Source: Planctomycetota bacterium
GTDB lineage: Bacteria > Planctomycetota > B15-G4 > SIAN01
Length of the DNA: 64,000 nt
NCBI GenBank assembly: GCA_009691715.1
Contig: SIAN01000002.1
Span: 124,001-188,000 of the forward strand
Direction: 5' to 3'
The stretch's first letter is position 1; the number at the start of each line of letters is the position of its first letter. The notes under the pieces were generated by a model that searched no databases, had not been told where the DNA came from, and worked only from the letters and a program-made list of their open reading frames with translations. The position numbers were made by a program, and so were the translations under genes. Below, one piece after another: positions 1 to 9,305 of the stretch.

Positions 1-586
1 TGAAGGTCGGAGCACCATCGACGTCGACTACCGCCAGCAGCGCGAGCATCCCGGGCGAACCGCCCGCCGTCGTCAACGTGAGCGTCTCGTCGCCGGCGAC
101 GTCGCTCGGGTCAGCCGCCAGGCCGACGTGGTCGTTCACCTGCTCGGTGAGGACGTGGAGCTGGTCGGCCGCGAGGTCGCGCCACGTGTTCACCGCGCCG
201 CTCGGCCATTCGACCTTCAGCTCGTCGACGTTCGTCGCGCCGGGGAAGCCGAAGTGCACGACCAGGCTCTCCTGTCCGTGCGCGCCCGCGCCGCCTACCA
301 CCTGCCGCACCATCCGGAGCTTGCCGACGCGGGCGCTCACGCGGGCGCCGATCGCCGAGCGGTTGCTGGCCGTCGCCACCAGGCTCGCCTCGAGCCAGTG
401 GCCGACTTTCGGCGTGTCATTCCGCAGGAGGCGCATCCCGCCGACGTTCCACACGGCGGAGTAGCTGTCGACCCACGCCAGGTCGAGATCGCCGTCGTGG
501 TCGTAGTCGGCGGCGGCGCCACCCTTGGTGTTGCCCTTGATGCGCACCCCGGACTGCGCGCTCCCGTCGCGGAACGTGAGGTCACC
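1..586 (-). CDS. 3' part of frameshifted FG-GAP/ASPIC-UnbV protein (partial)
   Basis: This stretch continues the gene at 582-1841 in another frame. Read from 586 down it encodes GDLTFRDGSAQSG, then an FG-GAP repeat (YDHDGDLDLAWVD), then an ASPIC/UnbV-type C-terminus (NRSAIGARVSARVG, VHFGFPGATNVDELKVEWPSG). It runs off the window edge without a stop. The two parts join if one base, the A at 589 (T on the coding strand), is removed; the junction then reads MNNGDLTF, which is normal for the family. It has no start of its own. It is either the tail of a disrupted gene or evidence of a sequencing error. The protein is probably exported and calcium-binding like other VCBS/FG-GAP beta-propellers; its substrate is unknown. 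Confidence 0.7.
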
Positions 587-1841
587 GTATGTTCATGAAG
601 AAGTAGTTCTCGCGGTCGGCACCGGCCATGGTGCCGACGAAGAGATCCTGGAAACCGTCGTGATCGCAGTCGAGGAAGATCACCGCCCATGACCGTTCTG
701 CGCTGATCCCGGCGGCGACGGCTTGGTCGTCGGTGAACGTGCCGTCGCCGTTGTTGACGTAGAGCGGGTTGCAGTTCGGGTCGAAGTCGGCGGCCATGTC
801 CGACATGTAGAGTTCGAAGTCGCCGTCGTTGTCAAGATCGGCGGCGACCACGCCCATGTTCGCGGTGGCATCGTCGCCGATCCCCGGCGAGCCGGGATTG
901 CCATCGAGGTAGCTGCCGACGCCGTCGTGCAGATAGAGCTGGTCGATCGCCTCCGCGACCGTCATGCCGGCATGGCCGACGTAGAGGTCGGGCCAGAGGT
1001 CGTCGTTGAGATGCGCCGCGATGAAGCCGAGCGTCGGCCGCAGCCGCCCCTGCGGATCGCCGACGACCGGGAGCCCGACCTGCGCCGTGACGTCGACGAA
1101 CGTCCCGTCGCCCTGGTTGCGATAGAGGTGGTCGAGGTTCGCGACGTCCGGCGATCGGCGCGCCGGCATGCACCAGTGGCCGACGTAGAGATCGAGCCAG
1201 CCGTCGCGGTCGTAGTCGAGGAAGCCGCCGATCGCCGAGCGGTGGCCCGGATAGTCGGGGCCGAGCGGCGGAGTCGCGGCGTCGTCCACTCCCGCCGCCG
1301 TCGCCACGTCGACGAACAGCGGGGCGACCAGCGCGCCGCCGTTCTCGACCCGCTGGTTCTGCAGCAGCAGGTTGAGCGGACCATCGAGGCCGCCGGTGTT
1401 GAAGCTGCGGTCCTCGTTGTCGGTGAAGACGTAGAGGTCGACATCGCCGTCGTTGTCGTAGTCGCCGGCGATCGCACCCATGAACTCGACATCAGGCAGC
1501 GTCGGGAGCAGGTCGTTGCGCAACTCGAAGGTCGCATCGCCCTTGTTCCGATAGAGCTCCTTCACGTAACCCATGCCGTTGACTAGGAAGAGGTCGTCCC
1601 AACCATCGCCGTCGAAATCGAGCCAGGTCACGCCGAGCGCGTGATCGTTGTTCGTGGCCATCCGCGTGCCGCTGAAGCCGGACGACGAGGTGACATCTTG
1701 GAAGGTCGCCTGCCCCCACGCCCGCCCGGCGCCCGCTTGCAGGCCGAAGCACGGCATCAGCAGCACCAAGGCACGGACCGCCGGTAAGCGACCTGTCGCT
1801 CGAAACCGTCGCACGAGCGGCCGGCGGTCGAATCGTCTCAT
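582..1841 (-). CDS. FG-GAP/VCBS repeat exported protein (CRTAC1-like), truncated by frameshift
   Basis: The ATG at 1841 opens a protein with an Arg-rich N-terminus and a hydrophobic stretch ending near AGAGRAWGQA, a likely signal peptide. At least six FG-GAP/VCBS motifs follow: DFDGDGWDDLF, DYDNDGDVDLY, DYDRDGWLDLY, DLDNDGDFELY and DCDHDGFQDLF among them. These Asp/Asn-Gly loops bind calcium in beta-propellers. The reading frame stops at 582 just after YFFMN, although the family normally goes on to an ASPIC/UnbV domain. That domain is present in the next frame (1-586). The upstream neighbour on the same strand is the DUF5916 gene, with a strong stem-loop in between, so this gene probably has its own promoter. 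The role is unknown; extracellular or periplasmic recognition is the usual guess. Confidence 0.85.
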   Translation of the reverse strand: MRRFDRRPLVRRFRATGRLPAVRALVLLMPCFGLQAGAGRAWGQATFQDVTSSSGFSGTRMATNNDHALGVTWLDFDGDGWDDLFLVNGMGYVKELYRNKGDATFELRNDLLPTLPDVEFMGAIAGDYDNDGDVDLYVFTDNEDRSFNTGGLDGPLNLLLQNQRVENGGALVAPLFVDVATAAGVDDAATPPLGPDYPGHRSAIGGFLDYDRDGWLDLYVGHWCMPARRSPDVANLDHLYRNQGDGTFVDVTAQVGLPVVGDPQGRLRPTLGFIAAHLNDDLWPDLYVGHAGMTVAEAIDQLYLHDGVGSYLDGNPGSPGIGDDATANMGVVAADLDNDGDFELYMSDMAADFDPNCNPLYVNNGDGTFTDDQAVAAGISAERSWAVIFLDCDHDGFQDLFVGTMAGADRENYFFMNIR

Positions 1842-1963
1842 CGGTTGACCCCAGGAGCGATGTTCGTCCGTGATGCCGCGAACGGCGAGCGGTCGAAGCC
1901 TATTCGGCGCCGGTGATTCGCGCCAGCCGTGCGACACCACCGAACGGCCGCGCTCGGCATCCC

Positions 1964-2005
1964 GTCGCGGGCGTGAAACGCCGGCCGACGTTTCGCACCC
2001 GCGAC
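1964..2005 (-). terminator. Stem-loop between two minus-strand genes, possible terminator
   Basis: GTCGCGGG (1964-1971) pairs with CCCGCGAC (1998-2005), and GAAACG pairs with CGTTTC inside it. With one mismatch and one G-T wobble this makes a stem of about 17 bp around the loop CCGGCCGA. It lies 16 bases after the stop of the DUF5916 gene (2021). No T-run follows on either strand, so it could be an intrinsic terminator without a U-tract, an mRNA-stabilising hairpin, or a protein site. Nothing else is visible in 1842-2020. Confidence 0.45.
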
Positions 2006-2020
2006 GATCTTCCGGGTTCG

Positions 2021-4282
2021 TCACCAGCGGAGGGTCCAGCCGAGCTTGAACGAAAGGGTCGTGTCGGTCGGCGCGAGGCGGTCGGAGGTGTAGAGCCAAC
2101 CCTGGTTCAGCACCAGGAACGCCTCGCGGCCGGGCTCGAAGATCCACCACAGCCGGCTGTTCAGGCCGAGATCGTCGCTCAAGTTGTCGTGCTGGATGAA
2201 GTTCGACCAGGCGACGTCGGGAGAGAACTGCACGTTGACGCGCAGCCGACTGACGCGCGCGACGAAGCTGCCGGCGTCGAGGTTCGCGTCGGTGCGTTCC
2301 CATTCGATGCCGGCGTTCCACCAGCGGCTCGGCCGTGCCACGAGCCCGCCACCGACCTCGTAGCTCTGTCCGTCGAAGAAGCCGCCGGTCGAGCAACTCG
2401 CGAACGCCTGAAGCGGCCGGCCATCCGAGGTGTCGACCTCTGCCGCCAGCCGCGCAAACCGATAGCCGTCGGCCGGGATGGTGATGCCGTCGACGATGTC
2501 GAACGACTCGTCGAGGTTCTCGTAACTGGTGGTCGCTTCGAGCGCGAACTCGTCGCCCGACTGCAACTCGAAGGCGAGCAGCGAGTATTCGACTTCGGCC
2601 GTCTCGGTCCGGTTGCCGAGGTCGGTGAAGAGCAGCGGCTTCACGCCGATGAACCACTGCCGCACCGCCGATCCGACCGGTCGCGGCTGCCACATCAGGT
2701 TGGCGCCGTAGCGCTTCACCGCCGTGCGACGGACGAATCCGAGCTGCGGATCGAAACCCTCCTCGATCAGCGTGTAGCTCGCACCGACGTCGTATTCATC
2801 GTTCGGCAGGGCGCACGCGACCCGTCCGGCAACGCCGTCGCCGCCGGCACCCTCGTGACCGGTCGCCAGCAGCCATGCGCTGAAACGCAGGCTCTGGTCG
2901 CCAAGGAAGTCGTCTGTGCGGTAGTTGAAGTCGCCGCCCGAGGTGTCGGCGCGCCCGCTCCCGTCGGGATCACCGGCGGTGAAGATCACGCCGGCATCCG
3001 ACTGCTCGAACAGGTTCTTTGAGAACCGGCCGACGAACAGATCCTGCGCGTCGAGATCGTGATGGTCGGCGGTCCGCACCTGCATGAGCCCGAGCGAGTA
3101 GGAGTCGGTCCGCCCGGCCAGCTTGAGCGCCGCGTCGATCGGAACCTCCGCACCGGTGTCGTCGATTCCGATCCGCCGCGAGAAGAACGGCAGCACGTCG
3201 GGCGACTGACCGCGCCGATTGCCGCCACCAAACGCAAAGTTGCCCGAGTCCTCGAGGAAGAAGTCGCGCTTCTCCGGGAAGAACAGGGGGAACCGCGTGA
3301 GGTTCACCTCCCGCTCGTCGACCTCGGTCTCGGCGAAGTCGGTGTTGAAAGTGCCGGAAAGCTTCAGGTTCGGCGTCATCCGCCAGAACAGGTCGAAGCC
3401 GGCGTCCCCATGCGAGTAGTCGCGCGAAGCCGCGCGCTGCCGCACGCGATCGAAGACCGCGAACGGCACGACGTCGAGGCCGAGCGACTGCTCGAGGTCG
3501 TGGATCCCGGTGAGCGTGCCGCCATTCACCATCGCGAAGAACATCAGGCGCGGGTCGGGGCTGGCCCAGACCGCTTGCTCGTTCTTGCGGCGCAGGTGGC
3601 GGACGGCGTTGAAGCCAAAGCGCGTCGTCATCGGGTCGAACGCGATCGACTGCAACGGGATCTCGACCTCCGCCTCCCAGCCGTCCGGCGTCAGCCGCGA
3701 TCGACCATGCCAGATCGCATCCCACTGCTTGTTGAAGTCGGATCCATTGCGGGCGATCAGCGCGTCGCCCTTGCTCCCGCCCGCGCCGATCTGGAACCAG
3801 TAGGCGTTGCGTCGATCGCAGAAGGTGTCGAACCAGAATTCAACGCGGTCGTCGGGATCCAGATCCGCGTCGCGCTTCATCTGGGTGGCGCGGATCCCGG
3901 CCGGATCGCGGTCGCCGCAGCGGATGCCGAGAAAGAGCGAACGCGCGTCGTAGGCGAGCAAGAGCTCCGTCGACTCGGAGACCGGCGCGCCGGCTTGCGG
4001 CTCGCTCTGGCGGAAGTCGGTGAGTCGGGTCGCCTGCGCCCACAGTGCTTCGTCGAGGCGGCCGTCGATCGCGGGGCGCTCGATCGCATCGGGCCGGCGG
4101 AAGATCTCGGCGGACGGCGTGCCGCGCGGCGAGTCGCCGGCGACCGCAGCAGCCGGCAAAAGCGCAGCGGCCCGAACCACCGGAGCGGCAGCCAGCAGCA
4201 CGGCAGCCAGCCACGAGGCGCTTCCGATCGCGGGCTGCGATCGATCGAACCCGCACGGGTGAGAGGTCGATTGGACCGACAC
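2021..4282 (-). CDS. DUF5916 / CBM9-like domain outer-membrane protein
   Basis: This 753-residue protein starts at a GTG at 4282. A hydrophobic Ala/Val-rich stretch around residues 24-48 looks like a signal peptide. Residues about 60-240 match the carbohydrate-binding family 9-like (DOMON-type) fold that precedes DUF5916, with typical phrases such as RPAIDGRLDEALWAQA and DRVEFWFDTFCDRRNAYWF. The rest is beta-rich with alternating aromatic residues (FPEKRDFFLED, FFSRRIG) and ends in a terminal Trp (LGWTLRW), as outer-membrane barrels often do. Known members are exported and linked to carbohydrate or outer-membrane functions, but the substrate is not established. The co-directional upstream gene ends at 4401, leaving 118 bp with nothing recognisable. 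Confidence 0.85.
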   Translation of the reverse strand: MSVQSTSHPCGFDRSQPAIGSASWLAAVLLAAAPVVRAAALLPAAAVAGDSPRGTPSAEIFRRPDAIERPAIDGRLDEALWAQATRLTDFRQSEPQAGAPVSESTELLLAYDARSLFLGIRCGDRDPAGIRATQMKRDADLDPDDRVEFWFDTFCDRRNAYWFQIGAGGSKGDALIARNGSDFNKQWDAIWHGRSRLTPDGWEAEVEIPLQSIAFDPMTTRFGFNAVRHLRRKNEQAVWASPDPRLMFFAMVNGGTLTGIHDLEQSLGLDVVPFAVFDRVRQRAASRDYSHGDAGFDLFWRMTPNLKLSGTFNTDFAETEVDEREVNLTRFPLFFPEKRDFFLEDSGNFAFGGGNRRGQSPDVLPFFSRRIGIDDTGAEVPIDAALKLAGRTDSYSLGLMQVRTADHHDLDAQDLFVGRFSKNLFEQSDAGVIFTAGDPDGSGRADTSGGDFNYRTDDFLGDQSLRFSAWLLATGHEGAGGDGVAGRVACALPNDEYDVGASYTLIEEGFDPQLGFVRRTAVKRYGANLMWQPRPVGSAVRQWFIGVKPLLFTDLGNRTETAEVEYSLLAFELQSGDEFALEATTSYENLDESFDIVDGITIPADGYRFARLAAEVDTSDGRPLQAFASCSTGGFFDGQSYEVGGGLVARPSRWWNAGIEWERTDANLDAGSFVARVSRLRVNVQFSPDVAWSNFIQHDNLSDDLGLNSRLWWIFEPGREAFLVLNQGWLYTSDRLAPTDTTLSFKLGWTLRW

Positions 4283-4400
4283 GGGATCGGGAGTGCTCCG
4301 GGTGGCGAAAGGCGCAGAACTCTACGCCCCTCCCGTGGCGTCGTTCCTTCGTGCTTCCGGTTTCCGGTGGCGGCGGCGTACCGCGCTCCCGCCAATCGCG

Positions 4401-5102
4401 TCAGCGCCGCGCGCTCTTCAGGATGGCTTCGCCGAGGCTGCACGCGAACCAAGCATTCCCGTCCGGCTCGGTGCGATCGAACTCGACGGCGCGCCGCCAA
4501 CCGATCGCCAGCGCATAGAGCGCGTGGATCACCTTCATGATCGACAGCTCGAATCCGAGGCGGCGCAGCGGGTCGTCCTTGGTCGCGGCCGCCTCGAGCA
4601 GGACCGCCCAGCGCCGTCGAAACGCCAGCGGGAAGAGCTCCACCCGCATCACATCGGGCACGGCCAGTCCCTTCATCGCCCGGTATTCGCGGAGGAGATC
4701 GTCGACGGCGAGCGCTGGATCGCCATAGCTGCCGCCGTCGTCGCATTCGGTCAACGCGCCCGCCAGCACCAGCAGCACCTCGAGCTCGTCGCCCGACGGA
4801 TCCTCGCGCACATCACGCCGCAGATCGGCGTATCGCACCAGCTCCACCGCCGCGCGCAGTTCCTCGCCGCGCGCGTCATCGAACCCCTCGCGCTCCTCCA
4901 GCGGACGCACCGGCAAGGCGCCGTGACCGCCGTCGACGTGGCCGAGCGCGCGGTGGATCAGGAAGACCAGAGCGCGGGCCAGCGGCGAGCGCTGCGGCTC
5001 CAGTCGATCGAGCACGCGCACCAGCTGCTGGAAGATGCGCAGCCACTTTCGGGCGCGCGCGCGCGCGACTCCAAGCGTCGCCGAACCGGTGGTCGCCTGC
5101 AT
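4401..5102 (-). CDS. Hypothetical protein
   Basis: The protein has 233 residues if it starts at the ATG at 5102, which has GGAG seven bases upstream; an in-frame TTG lies at 5168. It looks cytosolic and helical, with no signal peptide or membrane segment. Charged stretches such as DVREDPSGDELEVLLVLAG and LREYRAMKGLAVPDVMRVE alternate with helices, and the C-terminus carries Trp/Tyr residues (IHALYALAIGWRRAVEF). I do not recognise the family. It is co-directional with the DUF5916 gene downstream and divergent from the Fe-S gene that starts at 5325. GC-rich third positions and the clear ribosome site support a real gene. Confidence 0.65.
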   Translation of the reverse strand: MQATTGSATLGVARARARKWLRIFQQLVRVLDRLEPQRSPLARALVFLIHRALGHVDGGHGALPVRPLEEREGFDDARGEELRAAVELVRYADLRRDVREDPSGDELEVLLVLAGALTECDDGGSYGDPALAVDDLLREYRAMKGLAVPDVMRVELFPLAFRRRWAVLLEAAATKDDPLRRLGFELSIMKVIHALYALAIGWRRAVEFDRTEPDGNAWFACSLGEAILKSARR

Positions 5103-5324
5103 GGATGAACTCCGAGCGAGCCGCTCCGCCGGCGCGCCTCCGGCTCGATCGGCATCGCTTTCCCCCAACTTGAGCCTGGATCGCGCGCGCCGCGGCTCGC
5201 CCGGAGCGGCGCCGCAGTCACGCGATCCGCAAGCGTGGGCACTAGCAAGCTACAATCGCCGCCCCGACGACGGCGCCATGGCGCGACGGCGCGGAAACCT
5301 GTCCGTGAACCGCGAGGTAGCGCC

Positions 5325-5684
5325 GTGCCGATCACCAAGGAACAGATCGTCGAAGTCATCAAGACCATCTACGACCCCGAAATCCCGGTCAACATCCACG
5401 ATCTCGGATTGATCTACGACATCGACATCGACGGCGTCGAGGTCAACGTCGTCATGACGCTCACGTCGCCGAGCTGCCCGTCGGCGAAGGAGATCCCGGC
5501 GTCGGTCGAGTCGCGCGTGATGAAGACGCTCGGCGCATCGCGGTGCCTGGTGCACATCGTCTGGAGCCCGCCGTGGGGCCCGCACCTGATCTCGCCCGGC
5601 GGCAAGAAGATCCTCGGCATCGGCGATGAGTCGGCGCACGGCGACGCTGGCCATGACGGCGATCTGAATCCGACGGAGCGCTGA
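5325..5684 (+). CDS. SufT/MIP18-family (DUF59) Fe-S cluster assembly protein
   Basis: The product is 119 residues from a GTG at 5325, with GAGG about eight bases upstream. DUF59/MIP18 signatures are clear: IYDPEIPVNIHDLGLIYDI near the N-terminus, then VMTLTSPSCPSAKEIP with the conserved Cys, and VHIVWSPPWGPHLIS. Members of this family help mature iron-sulfur proteins (SufT, PaaD and MIP18 relatives). The C-terminal DESAHGDAGHDGDLNP tail is an acidic, His-containing extension. The gene ends seven bases before the TPR gene at 5692, so the two are probably co-transcribed. No other suf gene is nearby. A paaD-like role is less likely without phenylacetate genes. Confidence 0.9.
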   Translation: MPITKEQIVEVIKTIYDPEIPVNIHDLGLIYDIDIDGVEVNVVMTLTSPSCPSAKEIPASVESRVMKTLGASRCLVHIVWSPPWGPHLISPGGKKILGIGDESAHGDAGHDGDLNPTER

Positions 5685-5691
5685 GTCGCCG

Positions 5692-6531
5692 ATGGCCGAC
5701 CCCGCGTCCGACGCTGCGCCCGACGCCGCGTTCGCCCTCTACCGCGAGGGACTGAAGAAGCACCGCGCAAAGGACTACTCCGGCGCCGTCCTCTGCCTCG
5801 AGCAGGCGGTCGCGACCGACGCGACGCTCGCCGACGCATGGGAGGCGCTCGGGGTTCTCTGCGACAAGCTCGGCCGCGTCGACGACGCGATCGCCGCCAC
5901 CAAGAAGCTCGTCGCGCTCAAGCCCGACGAGATCATGGCGCACACCAACCTGTCGCGCTTCTTCATGAAGAAGGGGTTGAAGGAGCAGGCCGAGGAGGAG
6001 CAGGGCAAGGCGCGACTGCTCGGCTGGAAGCAGGAGCTCGCGAGCGGCGGTGGGCATGGCGACGCCGCGTTGCAACAGGCCGCGCCCCCGCCCTCCGCCG
6101 AGCCGGCGGTGCCGCAACTGGTGTCGTTCCTCGACGGCTCGGCGCCAGCTTTCACGCCACCGACCGCGCCCGATCCGGCCGCCGCCGCCGCCGTCCTGCA
6201 GAAGAAGATCGCGCAGTTCGAGGCGCTGATCGCCCACGACGCGAACGACGCGTTGTCGCGCTTCACGCTCGGCCGCGCCTACCTCGACGCGGGGCGCGCC
6301 GCCGACGCCGCGGCCATGCTCGAACAGGTGGTCGCGCTAAAGCCGGACTACACCGCGGTCTACGTCACGCTCGGCGAGGCGTACGAAAAGGCCGGCAAGC
6401 TCGCGCGCGCGCTCAAGAGCTGGACCCACGGCATCGAGCTCGCGCAGCAGAAGGGCGACCTCCATCCGCGCAACCAGATGCAGGCGCACTTGGCGCGGCT
6501 CACGAGCGCCCCGCCCTCCGCGATGCCGTGA
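5692..6531 (+). CDS. Tetratricopeptide (TPR) repeat protein
   Basis: This 279-residue protein has two blocks of TPR helices. Residues about 10-110 contain ALYREGLKKHRAKDYSGAVL and ATDATLADAWEALGVL; residues about 180-270 contain FTLGRAYLDAGRAADAAAML and VYVTLGEAYEKAGKLARAL. A Pro/Ala-rich linker (APPPSAEPAVPQL) joins them. There is no signal peptide, so it should be a cytosolic protein-binding adaptor. It lies seven bases after the Fe-S assembly gene and probably shares its transcript, which suggests, without proof, a role in the same assembly or in a multi-protein complex. It converges with the cystathionine synthase gene, which ends at 6550. Confidence 0.85.
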   Translation: MADPASDAAPDAAFALYREGLKKHRAKDYSGAVLCLEQAVATDATLADAWEALGVLCDKLGRVDDAIAATKKLVALKPDEIMAHTNLSRFFMKKGLKEQAEEEQGKARLLGWKQELASGGGHGDAALQQAAPPPSAEPAVPQLVSFLDGSAPAFTPPTAPDPAAAAAVLQKKIAQFEALIAHDANDALSRFTLGRAYLDAGRAADAAAMLEQVVALKPDYTAVYVTLGEAYEKAGKLARALKSWTHGIELAQQKGDLHPRNQMQAHLARLTSAPPSAMP

Positions 6532-6549
6532 GCGCCGCTTCGCCGTCCC

Positions 6550-7935
<1,386 letters not shown>

Positions 7936-8102
7936 GCGCGGCGCTCCGTGGCGTTCTGAAGGCGCGACAGTGTAGCGCGGTGGGCGACCTCGTCTTCGCC
8001 GCCGCGATTCCGCTGTGAAGAGCGTCCGCCGGCTGCGCTTCGACTTCGGCGAGGAGAGTCGCGCACGATCGGGTGCGCCGCGCTCCTCGCAGGAGCTTCT
8101 CC

Positions 8103-9296
8103 ATGCGCGTCTCGATCGCCGCGGCGTTCGTGCTGTTGGTCCCGGCCTGCAACGGACTGCATTCGACGGAGGTCTCCGCCGAAACTGCGCACGCCGGCAA
8201 GGCTCCCGAGGGCATCTCCTACTTCCTCCCGATGCGCCACGTGAAGCTCACGGCGGTGCGAGCGAAAGTGTCGCTCACCGAGATGCGCGGCCGGCTCGCA
8301 AAGGCCGTCGCCACGTCGAAGGAGGGCGACGCCACGCGCGATGCCGCGAAGGTCGCGCTCCAAGAAGCGGAGAACAACCTCAAGGTCGCGCCCGAAAACC
8401 CTGATCTGAAGAAGGCGCGCGACGAGGCGACCGGGCGCTTCGGGGCGCGCGAGGCGATCTCGTGGCGGCGGCGACGACCGGCGGGGAGTGGCGCGAAACC
8501 GCCGCACTCGAGTGCGAGCGGGCTGCTGCAGTCGGCGAACTTCACCCGCACCGGGCAGACCGGTGCGATCCTGATGGCGCTCGTCGATACGTACATGACG
8601 TTGCGAGTCGGCATCGGAAGCGGCAGGGAGAGCTTCCTGCTTCCGGCGGAGCCTCCCTCGCCGCCAATCAAGCCGTTCCAGTTCGAGGCGATCTTCGATC
8701 CGACCGATGCGTCGCAGATCAACGCGATCAACGCGTCGGTGGCGAGCCACGCGAGCAATCTGCGGCTCGATGTCGTCGCCGATTGGAAGGCGCCGGCACC
8801 ACGGCCGGACAGCAAGGAACCACTCCAGGAGACGTTCGCGGACCCGATCTATCCCGCGGACGCCGATGGAATCGTCTATCGCCGCCCGCTCCCCTACACG
8901 ATTCGCGTCCTCACGCCGACGCCCGACCCTGCCGGCGACGACAAGACGAAGCTCATGCCGACCGTGAAGGCGGTCCAGGTCGAGCTGCCCAATCGATCGC
9001 CCGCCACGATCCTCCCCTACAAGACCGGCCTCTTCACGAAGACGACGCAGGAGGTCGGCTTCGTCGACGGCACGCTGGTGAAGGTATCGAGCAGCCGTCC
9101 GAGCGAGGTCCTCGGCTTCATCAAGATCCTGCCCGACATGGCGAAGGAGATCGTCTCGATCCCGGCCGAGATCCTGCAGCTGAAGATCGACACGACCCAA
9201 ACCGAGGCGGAGCTGATCGAGGCGCAGCGCGCGCTCGAAGAGGCGCGCAAGCCGGTCCCGGTGCCACCAGTCGACGACACCGGCGACGGCGGCTGA
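8103..9296 (+). CDS. Hypothetical lipoprotein
   Basis: The 397-residue protein starts at the ATG at 8103, which has AGGAG eight bases upstream. The N-terminus (RVSIAAAFVLLVPACNG) is a lipoprotein signal with the lipobox Cys at about residue 17. Residues about 65-110 are Lys/Glu/Ala-rich and probably helical. The middle has mixed beta/loop character, and the C-terminus is a long charged helix (TQTEAELIEAQRALEEARK) ending in a Pro/Asp tail. I do not recognise the family. About residues 115-145 (8440-8530) have an odd Arg/Pro/Ser composition, while another frame there looks more protein-like, so a pair of compensating indels is possible. It stands alone between two minus-strand genes. Confidence 0.75.
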   Translation: MRVSIAAAFVLLVPACNGLHSTEVSAETAHAGKAPEGISYFLPMRHVKLTAVRAKVSLTEMRGRLAKAVATSKEGDATRDAAKVALQEAENNLKVAPENPDLKKARDEATGRFGAREAISWRRRRPAGSGAKPPHSSASGLLQSANFTRTGQTGAILMALVDTYMTLRVGIGSGRESFLLPAEPPSPPIKPFQFEAIFDPTDASQINAINASVASHASNLRLDVVADWKAPAPRPDSKEPLQETFADPIYPADADGIVYRRPLPYTIRVLTPTPDPAGDDKTKLMPTVKAVQVELPNRSPATILPYKTGLFTKTTQEVGFVDGTLVKVSSSRPSEVLGFIKILPDMAKEIVSIPAEILQLKIDTTQTEAELIEAQRALEEARKPVPVPPVDDTGDGG

Positions 9297-9305
9297 ACGA
9301 CGGCG

